Shown here: one piece after another, positions 52,728 through 64,000 of the stretch
How the letters are laid out: each line of letters opens with the position of its first letter
Position numbering within the stretch: position 1 is the stretch's first letter
Assembly: GCF_016808335.1 (NCBI RefSeq)
Contig: NC_053139.1
Location: 14,185,819 to 14,249,818, forward strand
DNA from: Panicum virgatum
Lineage: Eukaryota; Streptophyta; Magnoliopsida; Poales; Poaceae
Direction of reading: 5' to 3'
Length of the DNA: 64,000 nucleotides
Made by a program: the position numbers and the translations under genes
Notes under the pieces: model-generated
Told to the model about the DNA's origin: nothing
What the model saw: only the letters and a program-made list of their open reading frames with translations
The model's database searches: none

Positions 52728-54119
52728 ATGGTACAAGATAATCCTATAGAACATTGTCTTACTTTTGTAGCACAAGCATCCACGAGTGGTAGATGCAAAG
52801 CCGATCCCGCTAGGTTAAAAGATGATCCGGCTAGTGCGATGAAAACTAAATTCGGTGTGTATATAGGTAATTCTATATTATACCAAAAGCCATATCCTGT
52901 TGAATTTGATTTAGTTTATTTTCCTGCCGTTTGGTGTGTTCTTGATTTTGTGAAATTTAGTGGTGATGATAATAGAGCACCTTGGGATCACATTGACCAA
53001 TATATCTTACAACTGAGAAAAGCTGGTTTCCATGAGGCTTTGCGCATTCGCTTGTTTTCATTATCTTTGACTGGAACCGCTTTTTCTTGGTTTTCTTCAT
53101 TGGCCCCGAATTCTATTCAATTTTGGAATCAGTTGGAACGTAAGTTTCATGATCGTTTTTATAGTGGGCACAATGAAGCTAAACTGTCGGATTTGGCATC
53201 GGTTAGGCAAGGCCAAGATGAGCCTGCTTCGGATTACTTCCGAAGGTTTAAAGATATCAAAAACCGATGTTTAAATTTAACAGTTTCTGAAATGGAATTG
53301 GCTGATTTGGCTTTTGATGGTTTGCGTTCTTATTTGAAAAAAGAACTCGAAGGCTTTGAGTACCACACTGTTAATTATTTGCACATGGAAGTCTTGGGTT
53401 TAGAATTTAGACTCCAGAACACAAAAGATGTCCATAATACTCATCGGTCCATACATGTTGATTGTAAATCTAATTCGGACGATGAGAAAAAGGAATTTGC
53501 TCAATTCATATGGCCATCAGAAGATAAGCCATGTTCTTGTTCATCGCTTAAGCCGATTCCGAAGAATCGGCAAGAAAAAGTTTGTTTCACATTTGATGTT
53601 TCTAAGTATGATCACATATTTGATGAATTGCTTAGAAGCGGAAACATCAAGTTTTTACATGTCATACCGCCACTTCAGGATCTAAAGCAGCATGCATATT
53701 GCAAGTGGCATAATACTTTTTCTCATGCAAATAATGATTGCAATATCTTTCGTCGAAAAATCCAATCGGCCGTTAATGAAGGACGATTGGCAATGCATGA
53801 GGTAAAAGATGACAAGGCGTCATTCCCTGTCCATACGATTGATTTGGATAAAGCCAAGGTACTCATTCGGCCGGAACAAGCCGAAGGAGCAAAAGGAAAA
53901 AATGTTATCATTGGTGAGCCAAGGTCGAAAAATGTCGATGACAAGGTTCGGGCTAGGGAAGTAACGATGGAGAAGACTCCTGATGTAGAGGAGTCACTGA
54001 AGATCACTGTCAAAGCTTCAAGGCCTGGAGGGCAAGAGAGTTCCTCACAAGACACGAGTCGGCCTACTGCCCAGGGACGACCAGTCAGACCGGTCGCCTC
54101 AACCGGTCAGACCGGTTAG
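52728..54119 (+). CDS. Gypsy gag polyprotein part
   Basis: 463 residues. The Retrotrans_gag region (about 74-215) has FVKFSGDDNRAPWDHIDQY, GTAFSWFSSLAPNSI, FWNQLERKFHDRF and ASDYFRRFKDIKNRC. A later CKWHNTFSHANNDCNIFRR block is typical of the Tat-type gypsy lineage. The C-terminal tail reads RPVRPV and QTGQTG, encoded by the ACCGGTCAGACCGGT repeat. The capsid-like protein would package the element RNA. A stop ends it before the protease, which is not found. Confidence 0.85.
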   Translation: MVQDNPIEHCLTFVAQASTSGRCKADPARLKDDPASAMKTKFGVYIGNSILYQKPYPVEFDLVYFPAVWCVLDFVKFSGDDNRAPWDHIDQYILQLRKAGFHEALRIRLFSLSLTGTAFSWFSSLAPNSIQFWNQLERKFHDRFYSGHNEAKLSDLASVRQGQDEPASDYFRRFKDIKNRCLNLTVSEMELADLAFDGLRSYLKKELEGFEYHTVNYLHMEVLGLEFRLQNTKDVHNTHRSIHVDCKSNSDDEKKEFAQFIWPSEDKPCSCSSLKPIPKNRQEKVCFTFDVSKYDHIFDELLRSGNIKFLHVIPPLQDLKQHAYCKWHNTFSHANNDCNIFRRKIQSAVNEGRLAMHEVKDDKASFPVHTIDLDKAKVLIRPEQAEGAKGKNVIIGEPRSKNVDDKVRAREVTMEKTPDVEESLKITVKASRPGGQESSSQDTSRPTAQGRPVRPVASTGQTG

Positions 54120-55508
54120 GCAAAAAGCCGACCCAGAACTTTCAAGTCTAAGCACCCAGAAGAAGGTACTAGGAAGGTTAATGAGTCAAATGTGCATCGG
54201 AGTTTTACAAAGCAGAAGCTCACCTTTGCTCAGCTACTGAACAAGTACACAAAGACCGTTCCAAAAGATCGACCACTAGAAAAACAACCAAGTTCACCTC
54301 CGCATCAAGGCAAGCATTCTTCTCCTAGGGGAGAATCCAGCAAGCGTAGGGGTGATAGCACTACAGTGTTGCCTCCTCAGAAGGTGTATGCTACTACGTC
54401 ATGGGCGTCACCGGCATCGGGTTTTTCTTGTCCTACATGGGGGCATGAAGAAATTTGGATGTATTGTTATCCGATGCTATACCCACCATCTCACCACGGG
54501 GAGGAGGATCACAGAAGGCTTGTGTTAAGCAAGGTTTCACAACTAGTGCACGACTGATTGGGACCCCACCAATCAGGTCAGAGGCGGCAGCCTGCACCGG
54601 TCAGACTGGTCGCCATTGACCGGTCAGACCGGTCTCATCATAGACCGGACAAAACTCATTCTCCAAGATAGGTTTACCGTGTCAAGGAGAAGAAAGAAGA
54701 GGTACATACCACTGTTGATCCAGAAAAAGCTAAAGCCGATGATGAGGTGCAGATCTGCAATATCAAAATGGATGTCAGTGTTGCGAGCACAAGACCGATG
54801 GTTTTTGGTAAATCGGTCAATCCTTCTATCCAAAGGCCGATCATGGCTAATGATCATGAGGCTAGTAGCAGTAACTCGACATCAAAGTACTTTCAACCAA
54901 GATGGTGTCCTTCAGGGTTGACTCGTACTCAAAGAAGGAAGCTGCAGCGTCTACGTGCTCAGGAGAAGAAGGAAAAAGAGTTCAAGAGGCTGAGGGACAA
55001 ACAATCCAACCACTACAGACCAGTGGTCCCTCAAGGCATGATATGGAGGGTCAAAGCAGTTGACCATCCAGCACGACCGGTCGAACCGCCTCAGGAGACC
55101 GCTCTGACCGGTACAAGCGACCGGTCTGACCGCCCAGAGCGACCGGTCAGACCGGTTGAGGTTGCAGCAGAACAGAAAGCCGAATCGGCAATGCCTGTTT
55201 CGGTTCCTTGCGATGGAGAAACACCGCTAACATTCTCGGTACAAGGCAATGAGGAGCTAGTGGGTCATGAGGCTACATCAAAAGCATAGCAATATAGAGC
55301 TCGAGACATTTAAGTGCTCGGGGGGCAAAATATTGGCAACTGATGATTTACCTCATGAAGTTTCTGTACAACGGATCAGTTTCCAAGGTGCGCTCAAGAC
55401 TTTGATAATGTTCTTGAAGTGTTGAGTCGGTTGAAATTGTAATATCAACAAATAAAAGCCGAATTAGAAGTTTTTCAATTCTAGCTAAAAAATTGGCAAA
55501 CTATTTCT
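54120..55508 (+). pseudogene. Degenerate gag-pol linker, RT missing
   Basis: Broken frames include RRKLQRLRAQEKKEKEFKR near 54920-55000, a common spacer in this lineage, and more RPVRPV repeats. No protease DTG/DSG or RT YxDD motif was found between here and 55510, so a large internal deletion is likely. Confidence 0.65.
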
Positions 55509-55509
55509 A

Positions 55510-56510
55510 ATGAGGTATATCGATGCTCTTACTTCTATTCTTCGGATAAAGAATGAAACCGAATTTACTTGGGGGCAGAACAATAAGTGGTCTTTGGTTT
55601 ATTTGTCTTCACCATCTGTGCTCATGGCGTCTAGGAGAGGGGTTCCTTTCAGGCTTTATGTGGCTGCTGAAGACAAGGTCATTGGGGCAGTTTTGACTCA
55701 AGAAACCGAAGACAAGGAGTATATCACCACGTATATAAGCCGATGACTTATTGATGCGGGGGACAAGATCTATAAGAGGCCAAATCATAGAGGATTTTAT
55801 TGTTGAGCATCGGATTAATGACAAGCATGATTTAAAAGTCGGCTATATTACTTGCACACCATGGAAGTTGTACTTTGATGGAGCAGTTTGTGATGATGGT
55901 CAAGGGATTGGTGCTGTTCTTATTTCTCCGAATGGTGCCGTTTTTGAATTTTCAAACCGATTGGAAGAAGAGTGCACAAATAACCAAGTTGAATATGAGG
56001 CTCTTCTATTTGGCTTGGAATTATTGCAATCCATGGGCGTGAAGCATGTTGAAGCCTTCGGAGATTCTCTTCTGGTGGTGCAGCAAGTATCTAAGGTATG
56101 CTAGTGCTATAATGGTTCTCTAAATGCATATCTTGATAAATGTCTCGATATTATTTCTTCCTTCGATGAATTTATTATCAAACATATTCCGAGGGAAGAG
56201 AATGGAAAGACAAATACTCTGGCTCAACAAGCATCTAGTTATAATGTTACGAAAAATTATTTCAATATTCGCAAGCCGATGCAAACGAAAGCCGAGTGTC
56301 TGGTTCTGGATGCACCGGTCCGACCGGTCAGCGAAACCGTTCTGACCGCCCAGACCGGTCTGACCGGTCCAGAGACCGGTCAGACCGGTGATGCAACTGC
56401 TGGTTCTGATTCGGCCATAAAAGATGATTCAATTGTCTCGGCCGAAGTCCAGGATTGGAGGGTTCCTCTTATATCGTATTTGAGAGATCTTGGTCATGGT
56501 GCAGAGTGAA
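55510..56510 (+). pseudogene. Gypsy RT end and RNase H remnants
   Basis: 55510-55746 encodes IDALTSILRIKNETEFTWG, PFRLYVAAEDKVIGAVL and TQETEDKEYITTYIS, the RT-RNase H junction of gypsy pol. After a frame change, 55751-56510 shows a second RNase H-like domain: WKLYFDGAV, QVEYEALLFGLELL, FGDSLLVVQQ and IPREENGKTNTLAQ, with stops. The duplicated RNase H is a trait of the Tat lineage. Confidence 0.75.
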
Positions 56511-56515
56511 ATATT

Positions 56516-57712
56516 CGGCGTTTGGCACATTTGGCTTTCAAGTACGTTTTAATTGACGATGAACTTTATCGTCGAACTGCCGAAGATTTGCTTCTCAAGT
56601 GTTTAGACTCGGATCAGGCCCGGGTTGCTATGGGTGAGGTTCATGAAGGTATTTGTGGTACTCATCAATCGGCTCCCAAGATGAAGTGGTTACTTAAAAG
56701 AGCCGGTTTCTATTGGCCCACCATGCTATCCTATTGTTTCAAGTACTATAAAGTATGTGAAGAATGTCAGCGGTTTGGTGATTTGCAATTGGTGCCTGCT
56801 GCGTGGATGCATCCTATTATTAAACCATGGCCGTTCCGAGGTTGGGGGTTGAATTTCATTGGACAAATTAATCCTCCATCTTCAAAGGGGCATCGCTTCA
56901 TGTTGGTTGCTACGGATTATTTCACTAAATGGAGCAAAACGGTTCCTTTGAAAAATATGACACATAAGGAGGTAATTGAGTTTATTACTGAGCATATTAT
57001 TCATAGATTCGGCATTCCACAAACGGATCAAGGTTCTTCATTTATATCGAAAGAGGTGTGTGCCTTTGCCGAATCTTATAAGATTAAGTTGCTCAATTCA
57101 TCTCCATACTATGCTCAGGCCAATGTGCAGGCCGAGTCTAGTAATAAAGATTTCGATCAAACTTGTCAAGAACAAGATAGAAGAAAATTCTAAGAGGTGG
57201 CATGAAGTGTTATCCGAAGCATTGTGGGCTCATCGTATATCTAGACATGGTGCTACTAAGATTACTCCTTTTGAGCTTGTGTATGGTCAAGAGGCCGTTT
57301 TACCCGTTGAGGTAAATCTGGATGCATATAGATTGGCAAAGCAAAATGACCTCTCCGCTGTTGATTACCATGATTTGATGATGGATAATATTGATGAGGT
57401 GACCGACAAGCGTTTGAAGGCTTTGAAGAAGATTGAGAAAGACAAGCTTCGGGTGGCCAGAGCTTACAAAAAAAAGTAAAACTTAAATCTTTTCAGGTTG
57501 AGGATCTGGTTTGGAAGAAAATTTTGCCTCTTGGGATGAAAAGCAACAAGTTTGGCAAATGGTCGCCAAGTTGGGAGGGTCCATACAAGATTATTAAAGT
57601 TATCTCCGGTAATTCGTATATGGTGGAGACGGTGCAAGGTGAGCGTCTACCAAGGGCTATCAATGGGAGGTACTTGAAGAAGTTCTATCCTAGCGTATGG
57701 CAAAGTGCATGA
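56516..57712 (+). pseudogene. Gypsy integrase, frameshifted
   Basis: The zinc-binding part HEGICGTHQS...CEECQRFG lies near 56640-56775. The core has VATDYFTKWS, FGIPQTDQGSSF and AQANVQAESSNK, giving the Asp-Asp-Glu triad. A one-base change near 57154 breaks the frame; it continues as KRWHEVLSEALWAHRIS and ITPFELVYGQEAVLP. After another stop comes the C-terminal GPYKIIKVISGNSYMV, ending at 57712. The enzyme would have inserted the element DNA. Confidence 0.8.
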
Positions 57713-57825
57713 GGACGAAGATGGTCAGTATTGGATATCGCCCTTAGTTTTATTTTTAGACTTGTATGCTCTGTGTAAAACATGTACATCAGGATAGTTC
57801 TTACTTTTTGGCTTGTGAAACTCAC

Positions 57826-57844
57826 CAAAAAGCAGGGGGGCATA
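57826..57844 (+). other. Polypurine tract
   Basis: AAAAAGCAGGGGGGCATA directly before the 3' LTR; primes plus-strand DNA synthesis. Confidence 0.65.
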
Positions 57845-58367
57845 TGTTGACAGCCAATTCTGGTAGTTTAGAGGCCGACCGGTCTGACCGGTCGGGCCGA
57901 CCGATCAGACCGGTCAGTCCAGTTGTAATCCGAGTAGGCTTCGTTTTATTTAGGAAATTCTTGTATAAACCGACTTGGAGAGGGGTACGACTTCCCCGGC
58001 CTATAAATATAAAGGCTAAGGCGATTGAGGGTAATTCCAATTGATTCACACATTTATCCTTTACTTTTTCCTCCAAACCCTAACTTTTCCAATCCCATCT
58101 GCTGTTCTTCGCTCGTCTCCATGGCGTTCGATAGCGTTTTGAGTGGCCTGCCGACATCAGAGCAACCCAAGATCCACGAGCTCCGACGGGGTCCCTCCCG
58201 AGCTCGAGGTTTTAGGTCTTCGCGGCGTTCTCTGTAGAACCGGTCTGACCGGTCGCCATAACCGGTCTGACCGGTCTGTGCGCAGGGAGCCCATTGGTGA
58301 AGATTGTGTCGACGATCAACGCGCGTTCTAGCGCATTAGAGTGTGTCGGCGCAAATTAGTGTCAACA
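57845..58367 (+). repeat. 3' LTR of gypsy element
   Basis: 523 bp, closely matching the 5' LTR apart from point changes and one missing 22-bp repeat unit. It retains a 38-codon ORF (58121-58237, MAFDSVLSGLPTSEQ) that looks like a leader fragment. Confidence 0.9.
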
Positions 58368-58372
58368 CATAC

Positions 58373-59800
58373 TTTTGTCCTATCCAAAAATATAAATATA
58401 TTTAGGATGCTTATCGTGTAAAATATTGAAAAGTTAAGGTTGATATTGTTTGATTTATCCTGGAACGCACTAAATATTATTTGATGCATTCAAAAAAAAA
58501 TACTTGTATCATGTCCTTCCAGATATATAGCTGTATTCAAATTCCTTATTTGACATTTGTAAAGTTGATGCTTCCTTATTTAACACTGGAAATTTTTAAC
58601 CTCCTTATTTGACATGAGATGAACTTTCATCCACAATTTGACACTTTTGTCAATTCCGTCAATTATCTTATATGAACAGTAACTTGTAGACTTTCTCCTC
58701 TCTTCTCTTTGCTAAAACAACTATCAAATCACCTCCAAGTCATGTTTTTTTTTACAATAATAGATGGGGATGAACCCATTTTGCCCAAAAACACATATGA
58801 AAAATTTAAAATCTTAAAAATTAATTCACTCGAGTAGGATAATATTTAAGACTATCTAAATTTTTAGAGCACAACATTACTTTCAAAAAATGATTAAAAT
58901 ATACATAATCCTATCATGGTATTAAATACTTTGAAAAATTATTTTTAATCATCTTTACTTAGAGAATCTTGAAGTTATTTCAAATTTTTTTGTGAAATAA
59001 CTTTAAATTTATTTTTTAAGAAGTTCAAATTTTCTTTGTAAGTTATGATATAATGTAATTTTATAAATTCGTTTATCCCACTATAGGAATATTATGTTTT
59101 TTTGTATCATAAAAGTCGGATGCTTTTCAAAAGTATGGCACATCTGTTCAAGATTTATATAACTGCACTTGCGGGTATGGCTATACTGAAACAAAAACAT
59201 AGGGGAGAAAATCCCTAAGTCATGGCTCTATATGTACAAAATATACTAACGTAATATTTTAAAAATTCACAATGACCCTCCATGCAAGAGGGAAAAGGAA
59301 AAGAAAATCATAATCACAATTCACGAGCCCGGAGGAGGCAGGCTTTTGTTTCAGGTGTTCCATTCGTTGCCGCCTGTCGCTAACGGACTCTAACAAGTGG
59401 GGCCTACGAAAAGCCGCGTAATTGGGCAGAGTACAGGAGGAGTAGTACACATGAGAATGCCAACAGCTAGGCGCAGCAATAAATAGCTTCCAAACAAATG
59501 ACATGACCGCATCATGTGAACGAGACGGGAAAAAGGGGAGGATTTTCCTCGACAAAAAAAAATAAAAAAGAAGCCCACTCGACAGTTCATGTGAACGCTG
59601 ACGGAAAGGTAAATATCTCACCGACGGAGTACTTCTTTACAGTAACCCCCTTGGTTACCCTGAAATTCGCGGTAGCTCAAGTAAAAGCCTGGAAAATTGG
59701 CAAACGATAGTAACCGCCGCGGATTACGCGTATTTCCAGGGCCCCTCGTGAAAAAGCACGCGCTCCTCCTCAGTCGGTCAGTCCCCATCCCCCTCTATTA
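58373..59800. other. AT-rich intergenic DNA with repeat remnants
   Basis: 58540-58660 carries repeated CCTTATTTGACA words, probably a decayed MITE. No gene is supported. The last part probably holds the AHL promoter. Confidence 0.3.
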
Positions 59801-60410
59801 ATCACGGGGCTTCGGGCATTTTCTCCCCTCGTAGATTGCAGAAGCTTTTCTCTCTCTTTTTTTTGGCCTACCTAGTATTTTGGGTCAAGAAATTCCCCGG
59901 GGGTGGGGGAATTCGAGGCGAGGGTTTGCAAAAATCAGGGGGAATTTGGGGGTCCTTTCCGCGGTGATCGATAGTTTTACGCTTTATTCGCGACAATTTT
60001 TAGGGTTTATCTTGGGGTTTTCGTTTCCCCGTCGTATTTCGTAGAGGAAATTCGTCCCTGTGGAAATTTCGTTTTTTTATTGGGGTTTTCTTCCATGCTA
60101 CTGTGAAATTCGGAATCTTGTCAGAGAAAGGAAGAAGGAAAAGCGAAGACAAGAAAACGAGGGGGAATTTGTACCTCGAGCGTGTTCTTCTGGTGCTCAC
60201 TTGCGAGTAAGTACACTCCTGTCTCCAGTACGCTTCTTGATCTCGTCGAATTCCTCGTCGGGACACCGAGGCTTGGATTTCCCGAGCTGATGGCGAACAG
60301 GCCTGCTGCCTAGGTCGGCGAATCTTGCGGGTGCTTGGCCGCGGCGGGATCGAAAGGAGGAGCCTTTTCTTGGCTGCTCTGCTCGTGCTGTGCGCTTGCG
60401 AGGGGGAGCC
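59801..60410 (+). promoter_or_regulatory. Promoter-proximal and 5' UTR region of the AHL gene
   Basis: The CT-rich and GC-rich leader ahead of the ATG at 60411. A GTAAGT near 60208 may be the donor of a 5' UTR intron. No clear TATA box. Confidence 0.35.
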
Positions 60411-63400
60411 ATGTCGTCGGCGGCCGCGGCGGGCGAAGCGGCGTACAGCGGTGGTGCGCAGAAGGGGGCGCTGCAGCAGCGCCAGCCGCAGCAGCCCGGC
60501 CCCGGCGCGCTCCTCTACGCCCACAATGGCGCCGCCGTCTACAGGAAACCCGCCATTCCGCCGTTCTACCAGCAGCCCGCAGCCAGCAATGCCGCCGCGC
60601 AGGTGGCGCCCACCCATTCCCCCGGCAGCGCCGAGCCTCTCAAGCTCAAGCGCGGGCGCCCGCGCAAGTATGGACCCGCGGACGGCCCGGACGGCCCCCC
60701 GCCGCTGGCTGTCGTGTCCCCGTCGCAGAAAGCTCCTGCCCCAGCTGATGTTGGCACTGACTCTGGCGCGTCACCCATGCTTCCTCCCGGCTTCTCCCCG
60801 AGCCAGCAGGGTGGGGGTGTGGTGAGTCCCCAAGCATCTCCGGCGGCGGCGCCGCCGCTTACTGCGTCAAATGCTTCATCTGCCAAGAAGAAGGGCCGGC
60901 CGCTGGGCTCCACTAGCAAGAAGCCGCAGCCGCAGGCGGCAGCGCCAGGTAATGTTCTTGCCAGCCTTTTCAGCTGGAGCAAGCAGCAGTAATCGGGCAA
61001 GGAGGCACTGTTGGGTTTGATCATATTTCAATTCAGGCTTCAGATACACGTATATACCAGTAGGCACTGGTACTTTAGTATGGGCAAAAGGAGCATCAGA
61101 GCTTATTATTTATTCATTCATTCATTTTTTTTATGTCGCCCTGGCACTCTGGCAGCAGTGGCAATCAGGGGCAGTGGAGTTGTGGGCATGGAATGGTATA
61201 CTTTGGTGATAATGACCTTCATGCCCTTGCCTTGGCACTTGCTAGAGATTTCTTTCAGAAAAGAAATGGCAAGAATCAAACTTAAATGAGCTTGGATCAT
61301 TCCCTACTTAAGAGAAACTTAGATTAACTTATTTCAGGATTGTTGCTTAGGGTTGAACTGAACAAGTCATTGGTAAAATTTGTCCTGGCAAGTCTGAAAG
61401 TTTACTTCAATATTTTAACTGCTTTGCAGTAATTGTTACTCTGTAGGTTATTAGCTTATTACAGTTCCTGTGGAAATCTGACTTCTTCTATTCTTAGTTG
61501 TGATTAATCTGCTACTGGCTTGCATTGATGTAATGATGTCAACATCCTAATTTCAGATTTGAAATATTGTACAGCATTAACACACTATTTGTGATTAGTT
61601 TGGTCAGTTAGAATGTACAGAACTATTTATCCACGGTAAATGTTTCGTTAAAGTGCTTTAGTAATTATAGTTGATGTTTGTAATTGTACCTTCCACTTTG
61701 AGCATCTCATGAATTTAATTCATCATGCAGTTATTATAAATTTGTCGTTAGTGTTTTAGCATTCCGATCCCTCCAAAAGTGTACCTGTGGATATTTTTCT
61801 TAACATTTACTTGATATAATGCAACTACTTGAGGTTTATGCATGTTAATTCAGTTTGTGGTCCTATGATTAGATATAGTTCCTGAATTTATTTTTTGTTT
61901 TCACAGGACCAGGCTGGGCCGGATGGAAACCTCATGTTTTCACAGTCCAAGCTGGAGAGGTACACTGTCCAGTACTTTTGATGCTCATATAGATGCCCTG
62001 ATGCACTCTTAGGATGATGTCATCTATTCATATCAGGATATGCGTGGGATATGTTTACTTGCATCATTTGTTTATCATATTTCAAGTGTTATTGTCTGTT
62101 TTATAGCTAGGCGAAGTATTAATCTGCTTATGAAATCAAGCCTTTATTGAACAAAGTTGCCCTTGTTGTATCTTCCTCAATGGCTATTATGGTACCATAA
62201 CTTGCATTTATTTTTTTACGTTCAGTTACCTAGTGCAATTATATGACTGTCTTGCTCTCTGTAGAAAAGATTTACTCCTGCCTCCAGAAATGTTTGTTAC
62301 GCTTGCACATGCTGCTCTGTTACCACCTACGCCATATGTCATGTGACATAGCAGGTACTTCAGGAAACCATTTATGCATGTATGACCTAATCTTGAGTAT
62401 TTCATGCTGGCAAATCATTAAACTGTTTGAACTTATTCAAACAAGAATAGAGTTTGTGGTATTAGCCTGATCTATTGAGATACTCCAGTTAGCTTTACTG
62501 CTGATAAGTTTCTTTGTAAGGCTTGTGCTATTCTGTTAGAGTCTGCTAAGTTGAGGAGCGAAATCCTGTCTTCATCATTCACTTGAGCTAATATTTTTCT
62601 GAAGTGCAATAACGGATTTCTCTTGTGAGAATTGAAGGGTGCATATTTAGTTTCAGTCATATTACCCTAAACCCTAAATCCTAAAAAAACCATCTCACTG
62701 CACCACCCTAACCATATTGAGACGTTGTTGGAGACCTTGTCCTCTGCTGGCAGTCTCCAACTCCTACTTTTTTTTCCTCTTGAATATACAGGAGAGCTGT
62801 GTATCATTTCATTGCAGAAGAAAAAGAATGTTCCTCAGCTTCTGTTCCAATTGTTCTTTTCATTTTGTCAGATAGCGCTTTCCTGGTAGCCTTCTAAAGA
62901 AGGATTCATGATTTCAGGATATAGTGTCAAGAGCCATGTCATTTTCTGGGAATGGATGGACAGTTTGTATCCTCACAGCCAATGGCGCTGTATTCAATGT
63001 GACCCTGCGTCAAGGAGATTCTTCTGGCGGAACAGTAACTTATGAGGTTTGTACATTCTTCCTTCTGTTCAGTTTAAATATCCTTTTTCTGGTATGTCTT
63101 TATAACTGTATGTGTCCCAGCTACAACACCATAATGTACTGAGATATAAAGAAAAAATAGGATGCATGGAACATAGAAGTTATTTTCATTACCACACATC
63201 TCTATAAGGGGTGCATTGTTTTGCAGTTATGGAAGCAATTAACTTATAGACTTGCGTCCAATATGCAGGGCAGTTTTGAGATTCTCTCTTTGGCTGGCTC
63301 ATATCTTCTGTCAGAAAGTGGTGGGATGAGCAGTCGAACTGGTGGACTTAGTGTCTCACTTTCTGGTCCTGATGGGCGTGTTTTAGGTGGTGCCGTAGCA

Positions 63401-63936
63401 GGACCTCTAACTGCAGCTTCGCCAGTTCAGGTTCCCCTGTTCTTCTGGTTGCACATTGCTTTTGATCTAATTAAGATCTTTACAAAGTATACCATGATCT
63501 CCCATATATCCTAACCTTCTATTTCTTTCGAAAGTCATCCTCTGCTTTGTTACGAATATGCATACTATCATTTTCACAAAATGAGAACGGTTTCATATAT
63601 GATTCCCTTTTTCTGCTTTTGGAATTGGCCTTAGTGTACAGCTGTTTTTTGCAGTTATTCCCTGAAGATTGAGAACCTTATAAATCTTCTAATGGATTGT
63701 GGTTTTGTTGTTGTGCTGTTCAGGTGGTCATTGGGAGCTTTCTAGCTGATTGGAAATCGGAGCTTGATCCTGGATCAGCACCTGACAGAACTGTTTTCGG
63801 TGGGTTTCCTACTGCCAGCAGTCCATCGTCAAGGGGCACTGAATCCTCTGGTGGGCATGGAAGCCCGCCGAATCCTGCTGCCTCGTTCAATACGGGCAGC
63901 CAACCAAGCTTTCCTAACTACCCTACATGGAAATGA
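60411..63936 (+). CDS. AHL: AT-hook motif nuclear-localized (AHL) protein, five exons
   Basis: Exons 60411-60948, 61907-61959, 62918-63046, 63269-63430 and 63724-63936; all introns are GT-AG and the phases agree, giving 364 residues. Exon 1 encodes two AT-hooks, KRGRPRKYGP (about 79-88) and KKKGRPLGSTSKK (about 157-169), which bind the minor groove of AT-rich DNA. Exons 2-5 encode the PPC/DUF296 domain: GWKPHVFTVQAGE, DIVSRAMSFSGNGWTVCIL, GSFEILSLAGSYLLSE, GGLSVSLSGPDGRVLGG and VVIGSFLADWK, which mediates AHL trimerisation. Two hooks plus this multi-exon PPC fit the intron-containing AHL clade of plant chromatin regulators. The start is the GCCATGTCG at 60411, since the upstream in-frame codon (60390) is not ATG. 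The gene is complete in the window, with its 3' UTR continuing to the edge. Confidence 0.95.
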
Positions 63937-64000
63937 GCTTACCTGAATCCTACTGTCCGCCTGCCCCAGCTGTGGGGACTAGACTTAAATTGCTGTTTTA

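Larger units (their letters stand above)
51371..58367 (+). mobile_element. Ty3/gypsy retrotransposon, defective
   Basis: A 7.0-kb element with two LTRs (51371-51915 and 57845-58367), both bounded by TGTTGACA...TGTCAACA. Flanks CAAAC and CATAC differ at one base, probably the TSD. Order of parts: LTR, primer-binding site, gag, RNase H, a second RNase H-like part, integrase, polypurine tract, LTR. Order and motifs suit the Tat-like plant gypsy lineage. Protease and most of reverse transcriptase are missing and the integrase is frameshifted, so it cannot move alone. Copies of GACCGGTCAGACCGGT are scattered through LTRs, linkers and coding parts. Confidence 0.9.

Noticed and set aside
60000..61024. 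Minus-strand ORFs over AHL exon 1
   Set aside because: Antisense to AT-hook coding sequence; no motif of their own.

Overview
The window looks like nuclear DNA of a grass (Poaceae). The evidence is a DUF1618 gene with a decayed paralogue beside it, genes with GC-rich 5' ends and GT-AG introns, a pol III grass SINE, a CTCCCTCCGT-ended Stowaway MITE, a Tourist-type MITE, two CACTA elements and several hAT elements. There are no rRNA genes, tRNA genes, CRISPR arrays or bacterial operons. I cannot name the species.

Layout. 1-4.1 kb: intergenic DNA with a two-exon gene for a six-cysteine secreted peptide (2019-2406). 4.15-6.55 kb: a complete CACTA element (TSD TGA) carrying one exon of an RCD1/CNOT9-like gene. 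7.4-7.9 kb: a fusion of two unrelated gene fragments. 8.6-14.1 kb: a lone minus-strand terminal exon, and a complete 3.7-kb hAT transposon with an uninterrupted 745-codon transposase and a perfect 8-bp TSD. 15.4-16.9 kb: a truncated FAR1-domain gene. 17.9-20.5 kb: a predicted three-exon minus-strand small gene whose second intron holds a Pack-MULE-like element with 156-bp TIRs. 22.9 kb: a gene for a 14-cysteine secreted peptide, followed by a SINE with a 15-bp TSD and a solo LTR with a perfect 5-bp TSD. 27.4-28.6 kb: a LINE relic. 29.4-33.0 kb: a DUF1618 pseudogene next to an intact DUF1618 gene. 33.3-34.2 kb: a ~980-bp foldback repeat. 35.0-41.3 kb: CACTA-like sequences, a 580-bp non-autonomous hAT, a MIC10 exon fragment and a decayed CACTA element. 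42.8-43.4 kb: a glycine-rich secreted protein gene. 44.3-51.2 kb: LTR and hAT-like repeats plus a small membrane-protein gene (48.7 kb). 51.4-58.4 kb: a defective Ty3/gypsy element with two LTRs. 60.4-63.9 kb: a complete five-exon AT-hook (AHL) gene.

The host genes that look functional are the three small secreted proteins, the DUF1618 gene, the 166-aa membrane protein, the AHL regulator and, with less certainty, the 76-aa three-exon gene. They appear independent of one another. The dominant theme is transposon activity: nested insertions with readable TSDs and repeated capture or shuffling of host exons (RCD1, a large glycine-rich protein, an aldo-keto reductase, MIC10, FAR1). I saw no obviously new multi-gene system. 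The best candidates for novelty are the two cysteine-rich peptides, the intact hAT, the intron-lodged Pack-MULE-like element, and the hairpin-forming repeats.
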